64,000 nucleotides of DNA from Neocallimastix lanati (nom. inval.) (GCA_016946835.1 JACVTC010000040.1:77501-141500), one strand, 5' to 3'. Positions 22,982 to 36,839 are shown, counted from the first letter of the stretch. Translations and numbers: made by a program. Notes: generated from the letters alone by a model not told the origin.

Positions 22982-24059
22982 ATGAATTTTCAACAGAATT
23001 CAATGGGACAAATGCAGAATGTGACTGCAAATGTTCCTCTTTATACAAATTCAACAATGACTACTGCACAATTACAGCAGCTATATCAACAACAAAAAAG
23101 AATGCAAGCTTATGTTGCAAGACAAGAACATGAAAAGAAAGAATTGGAGGCAAGCAAAAAAGAAGAAGGGTTTTCCTTAATATATAATATTGATGGAAAT
23201 AATCCTGTTAGTAGTTTATCACCCGCTTTAAGCGCACCCGATACAAATGAAAAATTAAACGAAGTAAAAATAATATTAAATAATAAATTTAATGAGAGTA
23301 ATAATAAAACTCAAAAAAATAATTTACCAGGAACAAATTTAGCACAAACATCATCCCCCAAAATAGCAATTTCTTCAACAAATTCCGAGCCTCCAACTTC
23401 TTCAAATAATAAAGTACAACCAACTACAAATACTAATACAAATACTAATACAAATACTAATACAAATACTACTACAAATACTACTACAAATACTAATATA
23501 AGTAATACTACAAATACTACTATTAATACTACTACAAACACTACTACAGAAAAAACAGCAGAAAAAACAGTTGAAAAAACAGTTGAAAAAACAGCAGAAA
23601 AAAAACCAAATCATGAGCACAGAAAAAGTCACAGAGTGTCCAGTCATGGTCATAGACTTTCAAGTCATGGCCATAGATTATCTAGTCATGGACATAGACT
23701 TTCAAGCCATAGATTATCAAAACATAGACATTCTAGAAGTTCATTTGATGAGAAACGCCATCATCATAGAAGTAATTTAGTTACATCAACAACAATAGAT
23801 GAAGATAATAAAGAGCATCGTGAAAAAGCGACGAAATCATTATACGTAAGTAGTCACGAACATCGTAAAAGTAGAAGAGTTTCAAGAGTTAGAGATTCAG
23901 ATAGAAGGCATAGTCACCATCATAGACCTAAAAGTCATTATCATGAAAGTTCAGCTAATGAAGAAACTTCAAATACATCTGAAGGAATTAAATCAAAAAG
24001 TGAAGATCAAGTCAAATTTCCACCAAGATATAGTTCTCATGTCAATCCAGATAATGTAA

Positions 24060-24113
<54 letters not shown>

Positions 24114-27100
24114 TTTATTTCATTACTAATTTTTTTTTTTATTTAATATGGTATATTTTTTAAAAAATATATATGGTTTATATTTATTTATAAAATTAAA
24201 AGTACGTTGATATTAATTTATTAAGTCGTAGTGAATGTATCCGAAAAACAGTATCTGATATTATAGAAGGAAATAATTTCAATTATGATAATTTGAATAA
24301 AACAAAACTCAATGTAATAGGATTTAGAATAATTAATAGTGATCCATCTCAACATTCCACTTCAATTCATATTATAAGAGTTCCTAAGCATTCGTCCCTT
24401 GAATGTAAACCCAGTAGTATTGTTTTAAAATCATCATCTATTAATGCTCATGAAAATAAAGATAATATTTTTATTCATTTATTAAAAGTAAGAGTTAATC
24501 CAAAAGAAGAAGAAAAAATTATTATAGATATGATAAGTAATGTAATAATTAAATTAATGAATTATTTATCAAATGATGCAAATAAAAAAGGAAATTTACA
24601 ATCACCTGAAGATCTAAGTACCAAAAATAACACTATGACTATATGCTTTGAAGCGTGGAGTCCAAAAAAATTACTAGAATTTAATACAGGAGATCAAATC
24701 GATGTAAATAATATTGGTATTAGTAATAATCTATATGACGGTTATAAGCAATTTTATACTGAAAAACTAAGTGAATTAATTAAAAGTGAAAAAGAGAAAA
24801 ATATTATGATTTTTATATCAGAGAACAAAGTTCAAAATAATCATATACCCATTATTCATAATAAGTCAATTGACGATACAAAATTACCTCCTAGATTAGA
24901 AAGTCAATCATTTAAGGAAGTATATGATAAATATCAAAATGTCAAAAACGAAAACATAGAAGTTTCAACATTATTTGGTAATGAAAAATTAAATAATAAT
25001 GAACCTACAAATATTGTTAATAATTTTGAATATATAATAGTTCCAAAAATTACTATCATTTCAGCATCGAAAGACGAAGCAGATGATAAACTTGATATAG
25101 ATAAAATTAAAAAGCGTAGAGAAAGCCGAAGGCCAATTAGTACTATAGATCGCGACGGTAGAAGAAAAAGTAGAATACCAAGTAGTTCTTCTGAAAGATT
25201 GAGTGGTAAAGAAAAAGAAAATAGAAATTCAAGAAGTAGAGAAAGAGATAGCAATAAAGATAGAGATAGAGTCAGAAGAAGTAGTAGAGCAAGAAGTATG
25301 AGCAAAGAAAGAGGAAGTAATAGTAATAACAGTAAAGAGCATGAATCTCCAAAACTGGAAGAAAAAGAAAAAGATCAAAAACCAAAGGGACCAATCATTA
25401 TTAAAAAAGAAAAAGGAAGATTAATGAATAAAATGGGTCAGAAAACATATAGAGTATCACAACTTGCAACTAATATTCTTACTATATCAGATTCAGATTC
25501 TGAAAATGATAATAATGAAAAAGAACAAGAAAATGTGAATAAATCCAAAAAAGTGGATACAATTACGGAAGAAGATGAAGATGAAGATGAAGATGAAGAA
25601 GAAGAAGATGATGATGATGATAAACCCCTTGCTCAATTCGGAAATAATATTCCAACTGATATGAATATAAATATGAATGGCATTAATATGAATATGAATA
25701 TGAATGGAATGAATAATATGAACGATATTAATTTGAATGGTATGAATTTGAATGGTATAAATATGAATGGTATGAATTTGAATGGTATGAATTTGAATGG
25801 TATGAATATGAATGGTATGAATATGAATGGTATGAATCTGAATGGTATGAATCTGAATGGTATGAATTTGAATGGTATGAATTTGAATGGTGTAAATCTA
25901 GATACTATGAATTTGAATAATATGAATTTGAATAATATGAATTTGAATAATATGAATTTGAATAATATGAATTTGAATGGTATGAATATGAATGATATGA
26001 ATATGAATATGAATAGTATGAATTTGAATAGTATGTTAATGAACAATATGATTATGAATGGTATAAATATGAATGGAATGAATATGTATAATATGAACAT
26101 TAATGGAATGAATATGAATAATATAAATATGGGTAATATGGACATAAATGATATAAACATGAATAAAGCAAATATAAATATGAATAATACAAATATAAGT
26201 AATTCAAATATGAATAATTCAAATAAAGATAATTCAATTAAGGATAATTCAATTAAGGATAATTCAAATATGAATAATTCAAAAATGGATAATTCAAATA
26301 TGGATAATTCAAATATAAAAAATACAAGTATGAATGATAATACAAATATAAAAGATTCTAATATAAATAATATGAATATAAAAAATGCTGATATGAATGA
26401 TATGAATATAAAAAATGCTAATATAAATGATATAAATATAGAAAGTACTAGTAATAATAATGGTAATAATAGTAATAATAACTCAAATGATAATAATATG
26501 AACACTTTGACAAGAAATACAATATATAGTCTTTATAATACTAGTTTTTCATCAGATGAAGTTCCTGTATTTCCAAGAAAGAAAAATAAGTATAAACTTG
26601 GAACGAAATCTACTGTTATAGAAAATATAAAACATGAACAAAAAAGTAATATTAATAATAATAAAAGTAATGTATTATCTAATACTCAAATAATACCAAA
26701 ACAACCTGAAAATATGAATAGATTAGCAGCAAATAATAATACTAATTCAGCAGATAACGATGCTTCAGATATTATGTTTTCAGATTTATTAGCTCATTTT
26801 AATTTAAATATAAGTAAATCACCTCAAATGACAGCATCCCCTAATTCTACTAAAGTAAATGATAAGAAAAATATAGAAAATGAAATCAATACCCTCAGTA
26901 ATAATGTTGCAAAAATTGATATTAATAAAGATTCTAAGAATCCTAATGATAATTCTCTTATTTTGGGTGATGATCTCTTAAGTAATACCATTAGACAAGC
27001 TCTATTTTCTGAATGGGATATGAATATAAGTTTAAATATGGATGATAAAAAAGAAAATAATGTTAATGCAACTTCTTCAAATAATTTGAACTCTATGACT

Positions 27101-30100
27101 GGTATGAATACATATGACATTAATAAAGTTAATACAAATACAACTAATATAAATAATAATGTTATTAATAATAATACTCAGGGTAACTTATATTTAATTT
27201 TTTCATAAAATTTAAATATATTTAAAATATAAAGGAAAATATATATATATATATATATATATATTTAATATTAATATACTTAATTAAATTTTTAATTTAT
27301 TAATTTTTTATATAGTTTCAATGAATAATTCAATAAATGCTAAGAACCTTGGAAATGCTCTTGCTTTCCAACCCGAAACTATGACTAGTCCAACAATTAG
27401 TAGTCCAGCATTAAGTAATACTAGTGATGGTACACATCAATCATCTAAAGTAAAACCTACTAGAAAAAACAGACACAAATCAACAAAATCAATTGCAAGT
27501 GCCGAAAGTCCTGGATTACGAAGTCCTGGACTTTCACAACAGAACAATACAAACCCGAATATTTCACCAATAAATCAACAACAACAAAATATTAATGATC
27601 CTCAATATCAATATAAATTACGTCAATCTCAACATATTAAGGCACAATGGCAAAAACAATTAATGTTACAACAGCAACAACAATTATATGAGCAAGAAAA
27701 ACAAGAAATGGAAAGATTGGAAAAGCAAAGAGAAGAACAAGAAAGAATAGAAAAAGAAAGAGTTGAAAAAGAAATGTATGAACAAAAAATAGAACAACAA
27801 AGATTGGAACAACAGAGATTAGAACAACAGAGATTAGAGCAACAAAGATTGGAACAGCAAAAATTAGAACAGCAAAGATTGGAAAAAGAAAAAATAGAAA
27901 AAGAAAAAATGGAGAAAGAAAAGAAGGAAAGAGAAAGAATAGAAATGGAAAAATTAGAAAAAGAAAGAATAGAAAAAGAAAGAATCGAAAAAGAAAAAAG
28001 GGAAAGAGAAAAATTGAAACAAACAATAATTGAAAATGAGAGAAAAGAAAGAGAAAGGTTAGAGAAAGAAAAATTAGAAGTAGAAAGAATTGAAAAGGAA
28101 AGAATTGAAGAACAAAATAATTTAGAAGATATCGAAGAACAAAAACGTCAACTTCAATTACTGGCAGAAGAAACACAAAATATGATGATTCCAAAGAAAC
28201 AAAAGAAAAAATCGCCTATTACAAGTCAATCTTCATATTCTGGTTTTCAAATACCATCAAAGAATAAAATTCAACCAATTAATACATCTATTTCCTCAAA
28301 TTATATACCATCCAATAAAAATAATAATAATCTTGAAATGAGTAATTTCTTTGGTCAAATAGGTCAAATGACTAATATTAGTTCTTCAAGTCCATTAATT
28401 GATTTTAATATGTTTGATTTCAACTCTCCTCTATCTTCTACTTTTAATAATGACCAAACTTCCATTACACCTAAAGCCCAAGACCCTGTTCAACCTCATA
28501 GTCAATTACAATATCAACCAATAAATCAATTACAATCCCCTCCTCAAATGCAAACGCAATATCAACCACAATCTCCACCTCACATACAATCACAATACCA
28601 ACCACAGTCACCACCTCAAATGCACTCACAATATCCACCACAATCTCCACCTCAAATGAAATCACAATATCCACCACAATCTCCACCTCAAATGAAATCA
28701 CAATACCAACCACAGTCTCCACCTCAAATGAAATCACAATACCAACCACAATCTCCACCTCAAATGAAATCACAATATCCACCAAAATCTCCACCTCACA
28801 ATCAATTACAATATCCACCACAATCTCCACCTCATAATCAATTACAATATCCACCACAATCTCCACCTCATAATCAATTACAATATCCACCACAATCTCC
28901 ACCTCATAATCAATTACAATATCCATCACAATCTCCACCTCACATGCAACCACAACATCCATCTCCATCCAAATTAACTCTTCAGTCAGCTCCTCATGTT
29001 CAAACACCATATCAACAATATCAACCACCATCCCAAGTCCAACCAATGAATACAAGTCCAACCACCATGGCTAAAACAATATCCACATCTGTTTATTCAA
29101 ATCCATATTCCACTATTCAATCTGTTTCATCATCTGACGTTACCACTACATCTTCTGAAATTAATGCTATAAATAGTAATTCAATTCCATCTAATATTCA
29201 GTCTTCTACTGTATATAAAAAAGATTTGCAAACCTATCCACCAAATTCCCTTGAAACTGAAATGATAAATTCAAAGTCAAAAAAGAAGACTCATAAACTC
29301 AGAACTAGTCCAACTACAAATACTAATATTAATGATAATATAAATAATGTAAAAATAGCATCTACTGCTAACGTAATTTCTATAGTATCTTCAAGTTCTC
29401 TATCTAATAATAACCCAATAAGTGCAAATATTTATATTAACGAAGATGTTGATGATGATAATGATAAAAAAGATAATATTCAATATTTGCCTGAATCCAA
29501 TGGACCATCATCAATGACTTCATCTAATAATAACATTAATATCAATGATAGCGATAATAATAATAATAACAATAGTAACAAGAATAATAATAATGAGAAT
29601 AAAGAGAATGTTAAAAATGATACTAATAATAATACTGATAATAATAATAATGATAATGATAATGATGATAATGATAATGATAATGAGGATGATGATAATA
29701 ATGAGGATGATGACAATGCTGAGAACAATGATAATCAGAATCAAGTAAGTCCTATGAATAATTTAATGAACGGTATGAATATGATGAATGGTATGAACAT
29801 GAATAATATGATGCCAAATATTAATGGAATACCTATTATGCCAGGAATGTTTATGATGCCTGGTATGAATGGAATGAACTTTATGAACATGAATATGAAT
29901 GGTATAGGAATGAACAATATGAATAATAGTACTTTTAATGATGCTAATTCTAGTACAACAACTTCTCCAACATCTGCTTCAACAAACAATACCAATAATA
30001 TGAACATGATGAATTATATGGGTATGAATGGAATGGGTATGGGTATGCCAATGAATATGATGGGAATGCCATTGAGTGGAATGAATGGAATGAATAATAT

Positions 30101-30374
30101 GATGGATATAAATAGTATGAATAATAATATGATGGATATGATGCGTATGAGTATGATGCCTGGTTATGGTATGATGGGTATGCCTATGATGGAACAAACA
30201 ACAAAAAAGAAAAAGAAGAAGAAGAAGAGTATTGCTTCAAATGATGTTGAAGATGATGATGATGAATGGGAAACTATTTCAGTAGCAAGTCGTAAGAGTA
30301 ATGCAACAACTTCAAGTCGTAAAAGTAAAAAGAAAAAGAATAGATCAAGATCTAAAAGTACAAGTCAGGTTTAA
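22982..30374 (+). CDS. Giant low-complexity repeat protein, unknown function (3 exons)
   Basis: Three exons, 22982-24055, 24203-27182 and 27316-30374, join in frame across a 147-base phase-0 and a 133-base phase-1 intron to give about 2370 residues. Exon A: Gln-rich start, Asn-Thr repeats (148-188), repeated SSHGHRL (about 219-246), basic His/Arg/Ser region. Exon B opens with the only globular-looking part (about 359-640; YVDINLLSRSECIRKTVSDI, FRIINSDPSQHSTSIHIIRV), then an Arg/Ser-rich region (658-731), an acidic tract (815-833), MNxNG repeats (846-1010) and N-S repeats. Exon C: Glu/Arg/Gln coiled coil (1477-1630), 12-residue QSPP repeats (1747-1903), Asn/Asp tract, Met/Gly/Asn region (2165-2313) and a Lys-rich tail with DDDDEWETISVASRKS. 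No family recognised; scaffold or RNA-binding roles would be guesses. The exons could be two or three genes, but the gaps are intron-sized and phases agree. Confidence 0.78.
25666..26160 (+). repeat. In-frame 15-bp coding minisatellite (MNxNG)
   Basis: About 30 units of a 15-base repeat of the type ATGAATTTGAATGGT, reading MNLNG or MNMNG, with variants ending in N, D or S instead of G. The unit is a multiple of three, so copy changes keep the frame. It grades downstream (26190-26330) into a related repeat giving NSNKD/NSIKD/NSNMN. Confidence 0.92.
27790..27885 (+). repeat. In-frame 15-bp coding repeat (LEQQR) in coiled coil
   Basis: Consecutive 15-base units reading RLEQQ/KLEQQ within a longer Glu/Lys/Arg/Gln-rich segment (27690-28150) that has the charge pattern of a long single alpha helix or coiled coil. 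The repeated hydrophobic residue every five positions is unusual for a canonical heptad. Confidence 0.85.
28551..28955 (+). repeat. In-frame 36-bp coding minisatellite (QSPP, 12 residues)
   Basis: About eleven units of a 36-base repeat encoding 12 residues of the form QSPPQMKSQYPP. Later copies switch the centre to HNQLQYPP. Adjacent copies are nearly identical in DNA, implying recent unequal exchange or slippage. The Pro/Gln-rich product should be extended and disordered. Confidence 0.92.
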
Positions 30375-31787
<1,413 letters not shown>

Positions 31788-32233
31788 CAAACTGAAGTAG
31801 AAGTGCTTGACCATAAAGTCTCAGCTAAAGGCTGAAGTCCTTCTGATAGTAAAAAAAAAAAAAAAAAAAAAAAACAGGTGTTATCAAGAAATAGAAATCG
31901 ACAATCGATATTTATGAATTGCGATCCTTCTTAGGAGTCATTAGATATTATCGAACTTTTTTTTTTTTTTTTTTATTTATAAAAAATTTAAACCATATAT
32001 AATGGGAAATCCCTACAAAAAAAAAATCATTTTATATAACTGATCATAACCCATTCATTGGATTGTTTTTAATACAAAGGAACCTTACCAATGCTAGACA
32101 AACTAGATGGTTTATGGCTGATAAGTTTTTAGGAGTCGAAATTTCATTATGAATCAGGCAAAAGGAATGTTGTCACTGATACTTTATCCAGTGATGAAAA
32201 GTGACCCAGGTAAAAAGATCTTAGCTACTTTAG

Positions 32234-32266
<33 letters not shown>

Positions 32267-32665
32267 TAAATAAAAAAAAAAGCTGATGAAATTCTATTAT
32301 CAAAAGTAGTAAAGGAATTAATTGAAGAAAAGTTCATTATTATGGACGGAATTAAAATATTTCTAGGACGAAAATACTTAATCGCAAGTAAGTAACATGA
32401 CCCTAATGAAAAATTAAAATTAATTCTCGAAGCCCATCCAATTGGCCATGAAGCCTTCCATTGGGCTTACCAACAATTAAGGAAATGCAACTACTAGAAT
32501 GGGAAATGGTATGATTAATGATATATAAAAAGAATTATTTCAAAATGTGAGAAGTGTCAATTAAATAAATCTCAACCATATTTCTAGAATGAACTGAAGA
32601 TATTCCAACCAAAGTGGAAGGACCATTTAACGCATCTTTGTCTTGATATTATTGGATCTTTAGAA

Positions 32666-32709
<44 letters not shown>

Positions 32710-33357
32710 TCTAATAATAATCAATACATATTAATGGCAGTAGATTACTTTACCATATAGGTAGAAGCTACGCCTACTAAGAATGTAACCTCTCAAGATG
32801 TAATAAAATTTCTTAATAAATGTTTTTTTTTTTTTTTTTGCTAGACATGGTGTACCACAATTAATTACTACTGATAACGGTGTTCAATTCATATCCTAAT
32901 ATGAAAAAAATAATTCTTGATCTCTATGATGTATACTTCATAAAATTTTAGTACTACTTATCATTCGGAAACTAATGGTCTTACTGAAAACCGCAATAAG
33001 GAAATTGGTAAACTACTTATATAGGCTACTAAGTGAAAGATATAAAGGTATAAAAGAGTAGGATGAGATATTACCCTCTGCTCTTTGAACTCTCCATACA
33101 ACTAATAAAAAAAAAAAAATATGTTTTTACGAATCAATATAGATTCAAACTTGTGTATAATACTAAAAAAAAAAAAAAAAAAAAATCAATTTTTACGAAT
33201 CATTCTAGCTTCTAATTTATGAATGGTTGTGAAGATCAACAGCCATCTACTATTGCTACCCGGCCAACAAAAGGGAATTAATAAAAATTCTTCGGATGAA
33301 ATACTTTTAGAAAAGGTTTTTGTTAATCATTACCATGGACTATGGAAACAACTGCAA

Positions 33358-33399
<42 letters not shown>

Positions 33400-33647
33400 A
33401 AAATAAGTATTGGACTACCAGAAGAAAACAAAAGATTAATATGAATCTGGCTAAAAAAGAAATAAAAAATAAAAATAAAAATTTGGTGATTTAGTTTTTA
33501 GAAAAGAAATTTCTCTTGAACTAAATTTGAACCGTATTTCGTAGGATGTCTTCAAGTAATAAAGAAGCAATTCAATATCGTAACTCTTACTGACCCAAAG
33601 TCGGGAATCCAAATGAATCGCAATGTTCATTTGAAGTATATGTAGTA
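31788..33647 (+). pseudogene. Ty3/gypsy retrotransposon pol relic (RT C-term, RNase H, integrase)
   Basis: Translated in shifting frames, the + strand gives in order: the end of reverse transcriptase (VLDHKVSAKG near 31805; ELRSFLGVIRYYRTF near 31915-31955), RNase H (TDHNPF near 32040; NARQTRW; SGKRNVVTDTLSS near 32155), the integrase zinc-binding module (AHPIGHEAFHWAY near 32430; SKCEKCQLNK near 32545), the integrase core (HLCLDIIGSL with Asp near 32644; LITTDNGVQF near 32862; HSETNGLTEN with Glu at 32985) and a C-terminal part ending in QMNRNVHLKYM. The order fits Ty3/gypsy (Metaviridae-type) pol. Gag, protease and most of RT are missing. Many stops, frameshifts and poly(A)/poly(T) insertions (A runs at 31851-31874, 32240-32266, 32669-32707, 33362-33397; T runs near 31957 and 32822) show it is dead. 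No LTR was identified on either side. Confidence 0.9.
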
Positions 33648-34400
33648 AAGTTTAACTCAGCTTCTGTGTAGCTTGAGTCTCAGTGAAAGAACATCTTGAT
33701 AAGAAATGAACCAGAAATTATTATTTTTAGTTTAAGTTTACCTAAAAACAACTTACAAAATAAAATTTATTGTTTTTTTTACTTATACTCAAAAGAATTT
33801 TTCACCTATACTCTAAAAAATTTTATAATGTTCAAAAAAAAAAAAAAAAAAAAAATTTAGTAAATATAGAAATATTTTATTTAAGATAATAAATTTTATT
33901 TAAAAAAAAAATTTTTTTAAAATAACAAGTTTTATCTTTAACTATTTTTTTTTTTTTTTTTATTTTACCTTTTTAAATATTAAATCATTATTAAAAAAAT
34001 TTTTTTTAAAAAAAAAAAAAATATTTATAATAATAATAATAATGAATTCCAAATCATTTTTCATAATTAGAATTATTAAAATTTTTGATATTCTAAATTA
34101 TTTTCTTCATCATAATTATTAGATTAAGACTCAAAAAACACTTTCAAATTCCTAATTATTAGAATTTTGAGATTCCTAATCACGTTCATTGTAATTACAG
34201 ATAAATTTGTCATTTTACTTTCATTATCATTATTATTTTTTTTTGATATATTTATATATCCAATTATTATTTCATTCGTAATATTTTTATTATTTAAATT
34301 TACTTTAAATTTTTTTTTTAAAAAAATATATTATAATATTTTCATCATAAAAACTTAATATCATTAACGGAGTATTGCTGTATATTTATATTTACTTTAA
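33648..34400. other. AT-rich segment, no gene recognised
   Basis: Follows the pol relic. 33648-33730 is richer in G+C than average and may be retroelement sequence beyond the pol stop, but no LTR end is visible. The rest is homopolymer-rich. A 63-codon + frame at 34167-34358 is hydrophobic, AT-driven and unsupported. Confidence 0.55.
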
Positions 34401-35310
34401 TTAAAAGAGTTTAATATAATAATTTTCTTAGCACTTTTCTCATTATTATAATATCAAGTTGTTAAGAAAAGAGTAATTCCATTCTAATTTCTATTTCAAC
34501 ATTATAAAATATATCAGCAAACAATAATGAATAGTTTTTACAAGCATAATCGGTTAAATTTTAAATTATATCAATATTACTTCTACTAATAGAATTTTAG
34601 TAGTGGGCAATCTCCATATTTATTTTCTTTTTTTTATTCAATACCAAAATAAAAGGAGTTATTATCAGTGATTGAATCAATTCAATATTATTTTTGTTAA
34701 TCTCTCATAGCAATAAATAGTTTCCTTTTTCATTTTTTTTTTTTTTTTTTCATTCCAAAATAATATTATTTACATGAAAATAATTACTAATAATTGAACT
34801 TTTTTCATAATTATTATCTATAATAATAAATAATAATGTATAAATTCCACCTTTATAGTTTTCATTCAATTCTAAAAATAATATTATTATCAGTATCAGT
34901 ATAATTCATTAATAGTTGTACTATTTTAAGATTATTATTATTCAAAGCACATAATAAAGAATAATATAGATTTTTTTTTTATTTCATTCGTTTCTAAACT
35001 AATATCGCTTTTATCAGTAGAATCTATTAATAATTGAGCCATTTCAACATTATTATCTATAGCAGTCATTAATAATGATATAAATTCCATCTATTTTTTC
35101 TTTTTTTTTTTTTTTTTTTATACAATTTTTATTAAAAAATATTATTTTTATTAACATAATTCATCAATAATTGAATCATACCCATATCATTTTTTTTTAG
35201 TTTTTTTACTATAACATTTCACTCATTTTTCATTTGTTTCTATATATTTCATATTGTTATTAATTATTATCTATTATAATCACATTCCATAATAAATATT
35301 TAGTTTATCC
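34400..35310 (-). pseudogene. Decayed ankyrin-repeat gene
   Basis: Reading the minus strand downward from about 35300 gives, in shifting frames, repeated units about 35 residues long: DMGMIQLLMNYVNKNNI; EFISLLMTAIDNNVEMAQLL followed by IDSTDKSDISLETNE; LYYSLLCALNNNNLKIVQLL followed by MNYTDTDNNIIF; GIYTLLFIIIDNN; NKNNIELIQSLI; then ENKYGDCPLLKF and DYACKNYSLLFADIF. The pattern (PLL-A--NNN-E-V-LL--YA) is that of ankyrin repeats of the Asn-rich kind expanded in AT-rich fungi. Stops, frame changes and poly(A)/poly(T) insertions interrupt it, so no product is expected. No flanking start or stop can be fixed, and the boundaries are approximate. An intact paralogue elsewhere in the genome is likely. 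Confidence 0.68.
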
Positions 35311-35414
35311 TTTTTTTTTTTTTTTTTTTTTTATTTTTTTTTTTTTTATTTTGTTTAAATTATAATACTTAAATATAAATAATAATGCCAATAAGAAGGA
35401 ATAGATTTTGATTT

Positions 35415-35661
35415 GACGTATTTCTCTACTCTTAATCTGGATTATATAAAATGAATTCCATTTGTAGCTTGCAAAGTTTAAATTTAAATGGAAAACGTTC
35501 ATTAATTAGATATTAAAGCCATTTATCTTAATGTTGACATAGCCAAAAAAATATTTATGTTTCAAAATTACCACCAGGAATCAAGAATCAGGAATCAAGA
35601 ATCATGCTAAACCGAATATCCTCTCCGGAATAAGAGGAAGGCTCCAGCACTAAGAAAATCA

Positions 35662-35708
<47 letters not shown>

Positions 35709-35950
35709 AGAAAAACAAAGAGCGAACGAGAGAAACTAACCAGATGGACCGTCAGGGTTTACCCATAATCATCCTGAGGGAATTAAGAGAGCGGCAGGGG
35801 ATATTAATTATAATATAAAGGTCTTTAGGCTAAATCAGCATTAAGATTAGCGGGCTTTAATATCTAATTGCTGAACGTTTCATTTAAACTTTGTGAATAT
35901 ATATAGAATTAAATATATGCAATCCAGGTTAAGAGTAGTGGAATATGTTT
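35415..35950. repeat. Element with about 130-bp imperfect inverted arms
   Basis: The left arm (about 35415-35545) and right arm (about 35827-35950) are reverse complements with small gaps; the best block is GGCTTTAATATCTAATT with flanking GAACGTTT and, further out, the block ending TTAAGAGTAG. The roughly 280-bp centre is unusually rich in G+C, has a 14-bp tandem duplication near 35579-35606 and an A run of about 45 (35664-35707). It could be a fold-back or TIR transposon remnant, or two inverted copies of one dispersed repeat. The outer left arm reads as a 65-residue minus-strand frame that may be a fragment of the repeat's coding sequence. Confidence 0.7.
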
Positions 35951-35966
35951 GATAATAATAATAATA

Positions 35967-36000
<34 letters not shown>

Positions 36001-36839
36001 TATAATATCTTTGATATATATATTAGTATGAATAATAAATATTGATTATTAATAGAAATTAATACTATAATTAATTTGAAAAATAAAAAATAAAAAAAAA
36101 ATTCAATAATATAAATGAAATAAATTTTAAAATATATAAAAGAAATACATGATTTTATTTTATTTTATTGTCCTTACTCTATATTACATTATGAATAATT
36201 AATATTTTATTATATTATAATGATATATATATATATCTAAAAGTTAACTTGATTAGAAATTTAAAAAAATTATTTCTCATTTAATAATTTTCCTACCTCT
36301 TATTTTGTAAAAAATAATTCATAACATTATGTTAAAAAAAATATAAAAAAAATGCCATAAAGTATTTTTATAAATATATTAATTTATGGATAATAAAAAT
36401 AAATAAATTTTAATAATCTATAATTTTAATAAATATTTTAGAATATTCTTATTAGAGAAAAAAAAAATTTTTTTATTTTAATATCAAAAATAAAAAATAA
36501 AGAATATTCTATAAAAAAATATTATAAATTTTAAATTAAAATAATTATTATTATGATAATAAATATAAAAAAAAACACAATTTATAATAATATTAAATGT
36601 ATTATTTAACTATATTTATTCTACAATAATATTTATTTTTATTTTTAATATTTTATTTTTATTATTTTATTTTTATTATTTTATTTTTATTACTTTATTT
36701 TTATTATTATTTTTATTTTAATATACAAGTACATGTAAAATTATGAAAAGAAAAAAGTGTTTTTACTTTTAATTTTATGAATATATTATTAAGAGATATG
36801 CATAAATTGACAATTATATGAATATTGTCATATGATAAA
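35951..36839. other. AT-rich segment, nothing recognised
   Basis: Homopolymers (A run at about 35970-35998) and short ATTTT-type repeats (near 36640-36720). No coding or RNA feature was found. Confidence 0.65.

Noticed and set aside
25633-26505. 290-codon minus-strand frame
   Set aside because: Antisense shadow of the MNxNG coding repeat, which belongs to the + strand gene.
27183-27315. Possible gene boundary, with a new gene starting at the ATG at 27321
   Set aside because: The gap is intron-sized with GT...AG ends and matching phase 1, and other intergenic gaps here exceed 1 kb; a single gene is simpler, though not proven.
28471-29061. 196-codon minus-strand frame of Val/Ile/Asp repeats
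   Set aside because: Antisense of the 36-bp QSPP repeat; no independent start context or composition.
33223-33444. 73-codon + frame within the pol relic
   Set aside because: It is part of the degenerate integrase C-terminal region extended by a poly(A) run, not an independent gene.
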